64,000 bases of DNA from VMDJ01 sp038146785 (GTDB taxonomy: Bacteria; Pseudomonadota; Gammaproteobacteria; Chromatiales; Chromatiaceae). The position numbers and the translations under genes are program-made. The notes under the pieces were generated by a model, which made no database searches, was not told the DNA's origin, and was given only the letters and a program-made list of their open reading frames with translations. Where the stretch lies: positions 186,001 through 250,000 of the forward strand of contig JAYQSI010000016.1 in the NCBI GenBank assembly GCA_038146785.1, written 5' to 3'. How positions within the stretch are numbered: position 1 is the first letter of the stretch; every line of letters starts with the position of its first letter. Below, piece after piece: positions 34,410-43,313 of this stretch.

Positions 34410-35635
34410 CCAAGTAACCTCTCAAAAGACCAGTAACGCAAAACGCTATTAGCTGGCAATTCTTGATCCTCTGGGATCTCTAACACTCCGTCAGCCCAAA
34501 CAGTACTCGTCAGTACATCTGACCCTTGTCGAGGGAATGGCTCTGCAACAGGCAAACCTGCTGCGTTGTGATGCAGCTTAACGCGAATGTACTCACGTCG
34601 ATCAACTGGCTTTTTTAAACCATTTTCAAGACAGGCGAAATGCGACTCAGGGAATGCGGTATGACAGCCCTGCATGACGCGTAGATGAGGAAAAGCAAAC
34701 AAACAAAAAGTGACAAACACGGACACCGGATTACCTGGCAAGCCAATAAACGGCGTACCTTTAATATTCCCAAAGGCAACCGGCTTACCAGGCTTTATGC
34801 GCACCTTCCAGAGCGTCAGTTCACCCTCTGCTTCAACGGCCGCTTTGATGTGATCCTCTTCTCCAACAGAGACACCACCACTGGTGATAATAAGATCAGC
34901 CTCGTTAGCCGCTTGAAGCATGGCCGCGCGGGTTGCATCGAGCGTATCTTCAATTTGACCTAAATCGACGATCTCACAACCTACAGTTTCTAAAACACCT
35001 CTTAAGGTATATCGGTTGGAGTTATAAATCTGGCCATCGGCTAAAGGCTGTCCAGGTTCGATAATTTCATCGCCAGTATTCAATAAGGCAACTTTCACTT
35101 TCCGAAAGACCGAGAGTGTTGCAACACCCAGTGAAGCCAGCATGCCCATTGATTGGGCATTGAGTCGCGACCCTTTGGCTAAGACCAAGGCTCCTTTTGC
35201 AATATCGTTTGCGCGAGGTCGTATATTTTCGTTCTGATTGAGTTTGCGAGTGACACGTACGGCGTCACCGACGATCTCGCATTCCTCTTGCATATACACC
35301 GCGTCAGCACCTTCTGGCGTGCGAGCGCCGGTAAAAATACGCGCAGCTGTTCCTACGGCTAACGGCTCACCCGGGTGACCTGCCGCAATACGTTGTGCAA
35401 TCGGCAGCTCGGCGCCATCGTCAGCAATATCCGCTAAACGCACCGCATAACCGTCCATTGCGCTGTTGTCATAAGAGGGAACATCTAATGGAGAGACAAT
35501 ATCTTCAGCAAGCACTCGACCTAGCGCTTCACTCAAGGTAACAACCTCGGTTTGCTCAATCGGTTTAGCCGCTGAGATCAACGCTTCGCGCAACTCATCG
35601 CCCGAGAGCATCTGACCACTAAAACAGGAAGTCAT
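34406..35635 (-). CDS. moeA: Molybdopterin molybdenumtransferase MoeA
   Basis: A 409-residue enzyme that inserts molybdate into adenylylated molybdopterin. LAEDIVSPLDVPSYDNSAMDGYA, the IFTGARTPEGADAVYMQE region, NTGDEIIEPGQ, ITSGGVSVGEEDHI and GLPGNPVSVFVTF are all present. It overlaps moaB and moaD by 4 bases each, so the cluster is translationally coupled. Confidence 0.96.
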   Translation of the reverse strand: MTSCFSGQMLSGDELREALISAAKPIEQTEVVTLSEALGRVLAEDIVSPLDVPSYDNSAMDGYAVRLADIADDGAELPIAQRIAAGHPGEPLAVGTAARIFTGARTPEGADAVYMQEECEIVGDAVRVTRKLNQNENIRPRANDIAKGALVLAKGSRLNAQSMGMLASLGVATLSVFRKVKVALLNTGDEIIEPGQPLADGQIYNSNRYTLRGVLETVGCEIVDLGQIEDTLDATRAAMLQAANEADLIITSGGVSVGEEDHIKAAVEAEGELTLWKVRIKPGKPVAFGNIKGTPFIGLPGNPVSVFVTFCLFAFPHLRVMQGCHTAFPESHFACLENGLKKPVDRREYIRVKLHHNAAGLPVAEPFPRQGSDVLTSTVWADGVLEIPEDQELPANSVLRYWSFERLLG

Positions 35636-36150
35636 TTTTCAGTCAGCCTTGGCATCAATTCAACGAGATTGCATGGGCGATGACTGAGATCGAGTTGATA
35701 TTTCAGAATACCTTTCCATGCATCTTTGCAGGCCCCAGTTGATCCTGGTAACGAGAAGATAAATGTGCCATTTGCAACACCACCCACTGCGCGAGACGCA
35801 ATGGTTGAGGTTTTAACTGTTTGGTATGACAACTGACGGAACAGCTCACCAAATCCTTCAATGGTGCGATCGAATAATGGCAACACCGCTTCGGGAGTGC
35901 CATCACGACCGGTCAGACCGGTACCACCTGTGGCAATCACTGCCTCGACATTCTGATCAATGATCCAGCGCGAGACTTCGTAACGAATGCGATAAATATC
36001 GTCCGGCACAATCACGCGCTCTACAACCTGATGGCCATCCCCTGTCGCCAATTTCTCCAACATATCGCCAGACTTATCGTCTTTGAGCGTACGTGTATCG
36101 GATACGGTCAAAATCGCAATATTGACCGGACGAAATTGAGCTTCTGCCAT
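35632..36150 (-). CDS. moaB: Molybdenum cofactor biosynthesis protein MoaB
   Basis: A 172-residue MogA/MoaB-type protein that adenylylates molybdopterin. NIAILTVSDTRT, IATGGTGLTGRDGTPEAVLPLF and FSLPGSTGACKDAW are characteristic. It heads the operon. moaA and moaC, needed for the first steps, are not in the window. Confidence 0.93.
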   Translation of the reverse strand: MAEAQFRPVNIAILTVSDTRTLKDDKSGDMLEKLATGDGHQVVERVIVPDDIYRIRYEVSRWIIDQNVEAVIATGGTGLTGRDGTPEAVLPLFDRTIEGFGELFRQLSYQTVKTSTIASRAVGGVANGTFIFSLPGSTGACKDAWKGILKYQLDLSHRPCNLVELMPRLTEK

Positions 36151-36255
36151 TTTGCTTATCTCTAAGAACAGGAAAAGCTTAACTGTAGCAGACAGCCCGC
36201 AGCTAATCCCCTATAGCCATTGCCAAAAGTGCCCCACCCCCCTAAGCTTCGCGAC

Positions 36256-37119
36256 ATGAATACCAAGCCCCATCGCGACACCATTTTGGTGGAAGACGCC
36301 AAAATCCTTTCTCATGAAGCTTTCGACGGTGATCAGTACGTTATGCGTGTGCATGCGCCTGGCTGTGCTGCTCGAACCAAAGCAGGCCAGTTCGCACATT
36401 TGACCGTACATCCACAACGCCCAATGCGTCGTCCGATTTCGATCATGCGTGTTTCGGCTGACGAGGGCTGGGTCGATTTTCTTTATAAAGCACTCGGTGA
36501 AGGTACTGAGCTATTGGCACAGCGTCAGGTTGGCGAGACCCTGAGCATGATGGGGCCCATCGGCGTACCTTTTACCGTTGAAGCTAAGCGTCCCTTACTA
36601 ATTGGCGGCGGCGTTGGTATGCCTCCGATGATTGCGATTGCTGAGCAAATCAAAAAGACCGATCAAAAGCCCTTTGTCATCTTAGGCTCTGAGGTGCCCT
36701 TCCCGTTCACCGTGAAGCCATCTCAAATCATGGTTGATGGCTTACCTGAAGGCGTGATTGGTTCGATGCCCCTGCTTGAAGATTGGAATATCCCAAGCCG
36801 TTTGGCGAGTCTTCAAGGCTATGCCGGTTGTCATGAAGGTTATGTGACCGATCTTGCGCGTCACTGGCTGAAATCACTGGATGATCAAGCGCGAAGCGAG
36901 GTCGAGCTCTACGCTTGCGGTCCCCACGTCATGCTTGAAGCAGTGGTGAATTTGGCACGTGAGTTTGATCTGCCTGTGCAGGTTTCACTCGAAGAGTTCA
37001 TGGCATGTGCCGTAGGTGGCTGCGCGGGCTGTGTAGTCGAAGTTGAAACCGATGACGGCCCAGCGATGAAACGCGTCTGCGTTGATGGCCCCATCTTCGA
37101 CGGCTACAAAGTCTTTTAA
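36256..37119 (+). CDS. PyrK-like dihydroorotate dehydrogenase electron transfer flavoprotein
   Basis: A 287-residue FAD / 2Fe-2S reductase-fold protein. MRRPISIMRV matches the FAD-binding RxxSI pattern, LLIGGGVGMPPMI and LYACGPHVMLEAV bind NAD(P), and Cys251, Cys256, Cys259 and Cys275 in CAVGGCAGCVVEV and RVCVDGP form the 2Fe-2S site typical of PyrK. PyrK normally partners a class 1B PyrD, but no pyrD lies nearby. Its role here (pyrimidine synthesis or another NADH-linked transfer) is open. ATG 36256 is preferred over an earlier frame start at 36220. Confidence 0.8.
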   Translation: MNTKPHRDTILVEDAKILSHEAFDGDQYVMRVHAPGCAARTKAGQFAHLTVHPQRPMRRPISIMRVSADEGWVDFLYKALGEGTELLAQRQVGETLSMMGPIGVPFTVEAKRPLLIGGGVGMPPMIAIAEQIKKTDQKPFVILGSEVPFPFTVKPSQIMVDGLPEGVIGSMPLLEDWNIPSRLASLQGYAGCHEGYVTDLARHWLKSLDDQARSEVELYACGPHVMLEAVVNLAREFDLPVQVSLEEFMACAVGGCAGCVVEVETDDGPAMKRVCVDGPIFDGYKVF

Positions 37120-38159
37120 GCGTTCGCGAATGTCTCGCGGTTAACTGCTTTTCTGCGCGCATCAGACGGCGTAATCCAGCCGCGATCTAATAAGTCTTTA
37201 AGCGATTGATCGAGTGTTTGCATGCCGTGTGAACCACCGGTCTGAATCGCTGAATACATCTGCGCGACTTTATCTTCACGAATCAAATTACGAATCGCTG
37301 GTGTACCCAGCAATATTTCGTGAGCTGCAATACGACCACCACCTGTCTTCTTTAATAAGGTCTGACAAATAACGGCTCTTAGTGATTCAGACAACATTGA
37401 ACGAACCATCGATTTTTCACCTGCAGGGAAAACGTCGATGATGCGGTCGACGGTTTTAGCTGCCGAACTGGTGTGCAAGGTGCCAAAGACCAAGTGACCT
37501 GTTTCTGCCGCGGTGAGCGCCAAACCAATGGTTTCCGCATCACGCATCTCACCAACCAAAATAATGTCCGGATCTTCACGCAAGGCTGAGCGTAATGCCG
37601 CAGCAAAGCTTTTAGTATCGCGATGCACCTCACGCTGATTGATCAAACATTTCTTTGGTTTATGGACGAACTCGATCGGATCTTCGATAGTCAGGATATG
37701 GCCGTGATTGGATTCGTTCACGTAGTCCATCATGCCCGCCAAGGTGGTCGATTTACCTGAACCGGTTGGCCCCGTCACCAGAATCAAACCACGCGGGGTA
37801 TCGCAGATATCTTGGAAAATTGCCGGCGCGCCAAGCTCAGCCAGCGACATGATGGTACTCGGAATCGTACGAAACACCGCACCGGGGCCTCGGCTTTGAT
37901 TGAAGGCATTTACACGAAAACGTGCCAGATCAGGAATCTCGAAGGAAAAGTCAGCTTCGTACGTTTGCTCAAAATCCTTACGCTGCAAGTCATTCATGAT
38001 GTCGTAAATCATGGTGTGGACTTGTTTCTCATCCATTACTGGCAGATTGATGCGGCGCATATCGCCATCAACCCGAATCATCGGCTCAACGCCAGCAGAC
38101 AAATGCAGGTCTGATGCGCCTTGCTCTACACCAAAGGTCAATAATTCTGAGATATCCAT
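37116..38159 (-). CDS. pilT: Type IV pilus retraction ATPase PilT
   Basis: A 347-residue hexameric ATPase that disassembles the pilus for twitching. The sequence tracks PilT closely: DISELLTFGVEQGASDLHLS, Walker A GPTGSGKSTT, Asp box ILTIEDPIEFVH, Walker B EDPDIILVGEMRD, His box GHLVFGTLHT, and AIRNLIREDKVAQMYS near the end. AAGGA 6 bases before ATG 38159 rules out the longer frame. PilU is not adjacent. It overlaps the PyrK-like gene by 4 bases, tail to tail. Confidence 0.95.
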   Translation of the reverse strand: MDISELLTFGVEQGASDLHLSAGVEPMIRVDGDMRRINLPVMDEKQVHTMIYDIMNDLQRKDFEQTYEADFSFEIPDLARFRVNAFNQSRGPGAVFRTIPSTIMSLAELGAPAIFQDICDTPRGLILVTGPTGSGKSTTLAGMMDYVNESNHGHILTIEDPIEFVHKPKKCLINQREVHRDTKSFAAALRSALREDPDIILVGEMRDAETIGLALTAAETGHLVFGTLHTSSAAKTVDRIIDVFPAGEKSMVRSMLSESLRAVICQTLLKKTGGGRIAAHEILLGTPAIRNLIREDKVAQMYSAIQTGGSHGMQTLDQSLKDLLDRGWITPSDARRKAVNRETFANA

Positions 38160-38264
38160 AGCCGTTCCTTGTTTGCCGCACACAACCGAAGGCTGCGATA
38201 CTGAGGGCATAAAATGTGGAACGAATCATCGGTATGCGTTGACCAATCTTTATATCAAGCCCTT

Positions 38265-38954
38265 ATGACAGATATTGCGAACAATTTAGCTCAGATCCAT
38301 CAGCGCATTGCTGTAGCTGCAGAAAATACCCGGCGGAATCCCGCGTCTATTGCGCTGCTTGCGGTGAGCAAAACCAAGCCAATTGAAATGATCGAAGCGG
38401 CCTATGCTGCCGGTCAGCGCAGCTTTGGCGAGAATTACCTGCAAGATGCCTTACCTAAAATCGAAGCGCTTGCTGAGCTCGATATTGAATGGCATTACAT
38501 CGGCAGGATTCAAAGCAATAAGACGCGCCCAATTGCGGAACACTTTGCTTGGGTGCACGCGATCGACTCGATCAAACATGCTCAACGATTAAATGATCAA
38601 CGACCTGATGGGCTTCCTGCATTGAATTGCTGTATTCAACTCAATCTATCGGGTGAAGACAGCAAAGGTGGCATTCAGCCTGATGCCCTGATCGAAACCG
38701 CTGCAGCTTTTAATGAACTACCTCATTGCCGTCTGCGTGGCTTGATGACCATGCCAGACCCGGATTCGAGTGCAGAACAACAGCAATCGGTCTTTCATCA
38801 GCTGGCTAACTGTCTTGATGAGTTGAAACAACAAGGCTTTGATGTTGATACGCTTTCCATGGGTATGAGCGGTGATCTTGAGCTAGCGATTGCTGAAGGC
38901 AGCACCATGGTTCGTATTGGCACCGACATTTTCGGCGCACGCAGCTATCCCTGA
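38265..38954 (+). CDS. yggS: PLP homeostasis protein YggS
   Basis: A 229-residue alanine-racemase-fold protein that binds pyridoxal phosphate and keeps PLP levels balanced. The PLP lysine sits in LLAVSKTKPIEMI, followed by RSFGENYLQDALPK, WHYIGRIQSNKTR, and LSMGMSGDLELAIAEGSTMVRIG. ATG 38265 is the natural start; the frame extends further upstream without resemblance. It starts the yggS-proC-yggT-yggU cluster that commonly follows pilT divergently. Confidence 0.94.
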   Translation: MTDIANNLAQIHQRIAVAAENTRRNPASIALLAVSKTKPIEMIEAAYAAGQRSFGENYLQDALPKIEALAELDIEWHYIGRIQSNKTRPIAEHFAWVHAIDSIKHAQRLNDQRPDGLPALNCCIQLNLSGEDSKGGIQPDALIETAAAFNELPHCRLRGLMTMPDPDSSAEQQQSVFHQLANCLDELKQQGFDVDTLSMGMSGDLELAIAEGSTMVRIGTDIFGARSYP

Positions 38955-38990
38955 TACCATGGCAAACATATCTAGCGACTGGACAAATTC

Positions 38991-39818
38991 ATGAGTCAAA
39001 CACGTATTGCATTTATTGGCGCCGGCAACATGGCAAGCGCACTGATCGGCGGACTCATTGCTGATGGCACTGCAAAAGACTCGATCATCGCGAGTGATCC
39101 AAATACCGATCAACGGTCGCACCTACATGACAGCTACGGCATCTGCACAGTCGATAACAATGCTGAAGCCATTAGTGATGCTGATGTTGTTGTTTTAGCG
39201 GTTAAGCCTCAGTTACTGCAGCAAGTCTGCAATGAACTCAGTTCGCACCTTAAAGATAAACGCTGCTTGATCGTTTCGATTGCTGCCGGCATTCGCTGTA
39301 GCACCATGAGCAAATGGCTAAACAGTGATCTACCCATCGTTCGCTGCATGCCAAATACGCCCGCCATGTTGCAGGTCGGCGCTACCGGTCTTTATGCAAC
39401 AGACAATGTCAGCAATGAACAACGTGACCAAGCTGAACGCATTTTGCGCGCCGTTGGCATAACACTTTGGGTAAATGAAGAAGCTGATATCGATAGCGTG
39501 ACTGCCGTCTCAGGTAGTGGGCCTGCTTATTACTTCTTGATGATGGAAGCGATGCAAGCGGCGGCTGAAAAACTCGGCTTGCCCGCCGAAACGGCAAAGC
39601 TACTCACCTTGCAAACCGCTTTAGGCGCTGCTCGTATGGCTCTAGAAAGCCAAGATGATCCGGCGACTTTGCGACAAAAAGTCACCTCACCCGGTGGCAC
39701 CACGGAACAAGCGATACTCAGTTTTGAAGAGAACGGATTACGCGATATCTTTGAGCAAGCAATGACTGCAGCTCGTGATCGATCAATCAGCCTGTCAGAA
39801 CAACTCGATAAGGATTAA
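38991..39818 (+). CDS. proC: Pyrroline-5-carboxylate reductase
   Basis: A 275-residue enzyme for the last step of proline synthesis. The Rossmann site IAFIGAGNMASALIGGL, VLAVKPQ, VRCMPNTPAMLQVGATGLY and the signature SPGGTTEQAI are intact, with SGSGPAYYFLMMEAM. It lies between yggS and yggT. Confidence 0.96.
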   Translation: MSQTRIAFIGAGNMASALIGGLIADGTAKDSIIASDPNTDQRSHLHDSYGICTVDNNAEAISDADVVVLAVKPQLLQQVCNELSSHLKDKRCLIVSIAAGIRCSTMSKWLNSDLPIVRCMPNTPAMLQVGATGLYATDNVSNEQRDQAERILRAVGITLWVNEEADIDSVTAVSGSGPAYYFLMMEAMQAAAEKLGLPAETAKLLTLQTALGAARMALESQDDPATLRQKVTSPGGTTEQAILSFEENGLRDIFEQAMTAARDRSISLSEQLDKD

Positions 39819-39821
39819 GTC

Positions 39822-40394
39822 ATGGGCGAAAACTATCTCACCAACCCTGCAAGCTTTTTGATTGAAGTCATCGTCGGTCTTTATGCATTGATCGTGATGC
39901 TACGTTTTATGTTGCAGTGGGTTCGTGCTGACTTCTATAACCCTGTTTCTCAATTCATTGTTAAAGCAACCGCGCCTGTGTTGAATCCATTACGTCGCAT
40001 CATTCCTGGCATCGGCGGCATTGATGTTGCCGCGCTATTGCTCGTATGGGTAATCCTTACTATCAAATTGATCTTATTGTTCAGCTTACAAGGTGGCGCC
40101 TCTATTACTGCTGCGATGTTATTGGCGATCCCTGAAATGATTGAGATGATCTTTAATATCTTTATCTACAGCATTTTAGCTTTGGTGATCTTGAGCTGGG
40201 TAAATCCAAATGGCTACAACCCTGCGATCGGTTTAATTCATAGCCTGACTTCACCTGTAATGAACCCACTGCGCCGCATTATTCCTTCTGCTGGCGGAAT
40301 CGATTTCACACCAATGATCGCTATGGTCGCTTTGTATCTAGCTCAGATGCTTATCCTGCCTCCGATCAAGCACTTGATCATCAATATGCTCTGA
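39822..40394 (+). CDS. yggT: YggT-family membrane protein
   Basis: A 190-residue protein with two YggT repeats, each with two hydrophobic segments and the motif NPLRRIIPGIGGIDVAALL (about 59-77) or NPLRRIIPSAGGIDFTPMI (C-terminal half). The family has been linked to membrane resistance to osmotic stress and cell-envelope organisation. It is 3 bases after proC and abuts yggU. Confidence 0.92.
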   Translation: MGENYLTNPASFLIEVIVGLYALIVMLRFMLQWVRADFYNPVSQFIVKATAPVLNPLRRIIPGIGGIDVAALLLVWVILTIKLILLFSLQGGASITAAMLLAIPEMIEMIFNIFIYSILALVILSWVNPNGYNPAIGLIHSLTSPVMNPLRRIIPSAGGIDFTPMIAMVALYLAQMLILPPIKHLIINML

Positions 40395-40678
40395 TGAGTT
40401 GGTATAGCTGGGAAGACGAGACGCTGATTCTGCACGTCAAGGTGCAACCCAAAGCCAGCAGCAACGCATTTGCTGAAGTGATGGGAGATGCCATCAAGCT
40501 ACGCACCACCGCCCCGCCAGTTGATGGCAAAGCCAATGAACAGATCATTGCGTGGCTCGCTAAAGGGTTTGGTGTCGCAAAATCTAACGTACAGTTGAGT
40601 AGTGGTGATATTGCTCGGTTCAAAACCTTTCGCATTGTCGCTCCCAAAAAACTACTCGCTGATATTCAACGCCCTTAA
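40394..40678 (+). CDS. yggU: DUF167 family protein YggU
   Basis: A 94-residue DUF167 protein. LILHVKVQPKASSNAF, KLRTTAPPVDGKANEQIIAWLAK-type and the SGDIARFKTFRI region are characteristic. Function is unknown; structures show a small alpha/beta fold. Its start overlaps the yggT stop by one base. Confidence 0.9.
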   Translation: MSWYSWEDETLILHVKVQPKASSNAFAEVMGDAIKLRTTAPPVDGKANEQIIAWLAKGFGVAKSNVQLSSGDIARFKTFRIVAPKKLLADIQRP

Positions 40679-40690
40679 AGGTTATCGATC

Positions 40691-41125
40691 ATGCTCCGCA
40701 ACATTCTTATTTTAGTTTTATTCGCATTAAGCTCTTTAGCGAATGCTGAAAATGCCACGATCGCTGGCAACTACAAAATTCATCACAACGCTATTACCAC
40801 CGATTTCTTAAGCGCCGCCGTTGCTAAGGCTTACAAGATTCCACGCAGCACGGAACGCGCCTTATTAAACATTGCCATCACCGAAACGCGAGATGATCAA
40901 ATGGATAAACCTGTAGGTGCACGCCTAAAGGTTGTTCGTCGCAACCTGTTAGGTTATCGCGAGGAATTAGAGATGCAGGAAGTGCGCGAAGGGAATGCGG
41001 TTTATTACATCACTGATTTTGCGATTAGCCATAAAGATCAGTGGATCTTTGATATTGAAGCGCTTGTGGATGGTCAGGTTTACCCACTCAAAGCGCAATA
41101 TCGCGAAACCTTTATCACTGAATAA
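40691..41125 (+). CDS. Exported DUF4426 family protein
   Basis: A 144-residue protein with a signal peptide (ILILVLFALSSLANA). The mature part (YKIHHNAITTDFLSAAVAKAYKIPRS, ALLNIAITETR) matches the DUF4426 proteins often found after yggT/yggU in gammaproteobacteria. Function is unknown. It overlaps the TauE/SafE-like gene end by 11 bases, tail to tail. Confidence 0.85.
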   Translation: MLRNILILVLFALSSLANAENATIAGNYKIHHNAITTDFLSAAVAKAYKIPRSTERALLNIAITETRDDQMDKPVGARLKVVRRNLLGYREELEMQEVREGNAVYYITDFAISHKDQWIFDIEALVDGQVYPLKAQYRETFITE

Positions 41126-41783
41126 GTCGGGCTAGCTGAATAACCGCAAACGCAATCAGCAACACACCTGCTGATTGTCTTACCCAGCTTTTATGCATCC
41201 ACTGCTTTAGTTGCTGTGCTGCTACACCCATCGCAAGCAAGTTGGGCAAGGTTCCCAAACCAAAACCCAACATCAGCCACATACCCTGCGTGGCACTGCC
41301 TGCCGATAACGACCAAATCAAAACGCTATACACCAAACCACAGGGCAGCCACCCCCAGACCATGCCCAGCCACAGCGCATGATTTGTTTGCTTAACCGGT
41401 AAGAAACGTCGACCGAGCGGCTCAAGTTGACGCCATATAACACCGCCCGCTTTCTCTACTTTAGAGAGCACGCTCGACCAGCCTGCAATATACAAACCCA
41501 TCAAGAACATAAAGCCTGCTGCGACTATCGAGAGTCCGAGCTGAGCTGAGTGGAGCGATGCATTTGCTGCAAGCAAAGCACCTAAACCTCCGGCAATTGC
41601 ACCGGCGATAACATACGAAAAAATTCGGCCCAGGTTATAAGCCAACAAAAAGCTTAGTGGTGTTTTTTTCGGCTGATCAATACTCAGTGATAACGCACTA
41701 ACAATACCGCCACACATACCTACACAGTGAGTGCCGCCAAGAAACCCGACCGCAATCGCAGCAAAGAAAGTGAACTCCGTCAC
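41115..41783 (-). CDS. Sulfite exporter TauE/SafE-family (UreH-like) membrane protein
   Basis: A 222-residue polytopic protein with about six hydrophobic segments. The N-terminal GFLGGTHCVGMCGGIVSAL contains the HCxGMCGG signature of COG2836, a group linked to metal transport or cytochrome oxidase assembly in several species. WGWLPCGLVYSVLIWSL is the second conserved motif. It overlaps the ampG stop by 4 bases. Substrate is not determined. Confidence 0.85.
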   Translation of the reverse strand: MTEFTFFAAIAVGFLGGTHCVGMCGGIVSALSLSIDQPKKTPLSFLLAYNLGRIFSYVIAGAIAGGLGALLAANASLHSAQLGLSIVAAGFMFLMGLYIAGWSSVLSKVEKAGGVIWRQLEPLGRRFLPVKQTNHALWLGMVWGWLPCGLVYSVLIWSLSAGSATQGMWLMLGFGLGTLPNLLAMGVAAQQLKQWMHKSWVRQSAGVLLIAFAVIQLARLIQ

Positions 41784-43312
41784 GCCTTAGCCTCTTTTGA
41801 ATAGCGACCCGCCAACCAAACCAAAATAAACACCGGCACACCGGCCATTGATGCTGCGAAGAAGAAGTTTTGATAACCCAATGCATCAACAATAGAACCT
41901 GAGTAACCACCAAGCAACTTAGGGAACAAGGTCATCAGCGAGCTAAAGATCGCATACTGAACTGCAGTGAACGACAAGCTGGTCAAACTTGAAAGATACG
42001 CAATAAAGGCGGCACTCGCCAAACCTGCCGTAATGTTATCTGCACCAATCACGACATAAAGCAGCGCAAGGTCACCCGGGTTATTTGCTACAGGAATAAA
42101 CAAGAGATTGGTGACTACTGTCATCACCGCACCCAACATCAGCACACGAATCACACCGTATTGAATGGTTAGGAATCCACCTAAGAAACCACCCAAGATC
42201 GTCATCCAAATACCAAACACTTTTGTCACCGTAGCAATCTGCTCTTTGCTAAAGCCCATGTCTTGGTAGAAGACATTTGAGATAACGCCCAACACAATAT
42301 CGGAGACGCGATAAAACCCAACGAGCAACAAAATCAAAAATGCGGCTTTACCATAGCGACGGAAAAAATCAGCAACCGGATCGACATAGGTGTCATGCAA
42401 CATGTGCTTATCAGCAACGTGTAAACGCACTAATAACCAAGCGACACCGAGCGCCATCAAAATCGCACTGAGCAAACGAGCGCCTTCTGCAATAAAGGCA
42501 GCCAATGCGTTAGCGGCACCAAGCTCAAGTAACCATGTCTTAGTTGCAACGACGACATCTGCAAACGATAAATAAGAGAACACAATCGCGGTAACAAAAC
42601 CGGCAAACAACACCAAGAAGCGAACATAGTCCGACGTGGTGTGCAGATAACTGGATTCTCGAGTACGTTCCGGCTCATCAATCAACAAGGTCGTTATGAC
42701 ACCGACCAACATAGCGCCAGCCATTGCCACATACGTCATCTGCCAAGAGGCGTAGACATACGCTTCTTTGGTTGTGCCTAGCCATGCAGCTAAATACAAA
42801 GCCCCCGCCCCCGCGACAATCATGCCGATTCGGTAACCTGCCACATAAGATGCAGACATCAACGCTTGTAACTTTTCATTAACCGCTTCGATACGGTAAG
42901 CATCGATCACAATATCCTGAGTCGCAGCAGAAAAGCCGAGCAATACCGCAGCGAACGCCATTACTTGCAAGCCTTCGACACTCGCGGGATCGCTCATCGC
43001 CATCCATAACATCGCCGCAATGACCATTGCTTGTGACAACAGCAACCAGCTACGTCGCTTACCTAACCATCCTTGAAGAAACGGCAATGGCAACTTATCA
43101 ACCAAGGGCGCCCAAACAAACTTGAACGAATAGCCCAACGCCGCCCAACTAAAATACGTCACCGCACTGCGATCAACGCCAGCCTCACGCAACCAGATGG
43201 ATAAGGTTGAGAAGATCAGCAATAAGGGCAAGCCTGCTGAGAAGCCCAAAAACAACATCGCTAGGACGCGAGGATTTTTATACGCAGCGATAGAGGCAAG
43301 CCAACTTTGCAT
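41780..43312 (-). CDS. ampG: AmpG muropeptide permease
   Basis: A 510-residue major facilitator protein with about 14 hydrophobic segments that imports GlcNAc-anhydroMurNAc peptides released by murein turnover. MLFLGFSAGLPLLLIFSTLSIWLREAG, FKFVWAPLVDKLPLPFL, AATQDIVIDAYRIEAV and ARRSW-like GKRRSWLLL are AmpG hallmarks. It supplies substrate for the recycling route that includes mpl at 5.6 kb. ATG 43312 follows the xth stop directly; TTG 43330 is an alternative. Confidence 0.93.
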   Translation of the reverse strand: MQSWLASIAAYKNPRVLAMLFLGFSAGLPLLLIFSTLSIWLREAGVDRSAVTYFSWAALGYSFKFVWAPLVDKLPLPFLQGWLGKRRSWLLLSQAMVIAAMLWMAMSDPASVEGLQVMAFAAVLLGFSAATQDIVIDAYRIEAVNEKLQALMSASYVAGYRIGMIVAGAGALYLAAWLGTTKEAYVYASWQMTYVAMAGAMLVGVITTLLIDEPERTRESSYLHTTSDYVRFLVLFAGFVTAIVFSYLSFADVVVATKTWLLELGAANALAAFIAEGARLLSAILMALGVAWLLVRLHVADKHMLHDTYVDPVADFFRRYGKAAFLILLLVGFYRVSDIVLGVISNVFYQDMGFSKEQIATVTKVFGIWMTILGGFLGGFLTIQYGVIRVLMLGAVMTVVTNLLFIPVANNPGDLALLYVVIGADNITAGLASAAFIAYLSSLTSLSFTAVQYAIFSSLMTLFPKLLGGYSGSIVDALGYQNFFFAASMAGVPVFILVWLAGRYSKEAKA

Positions 43313-43313
43313 A

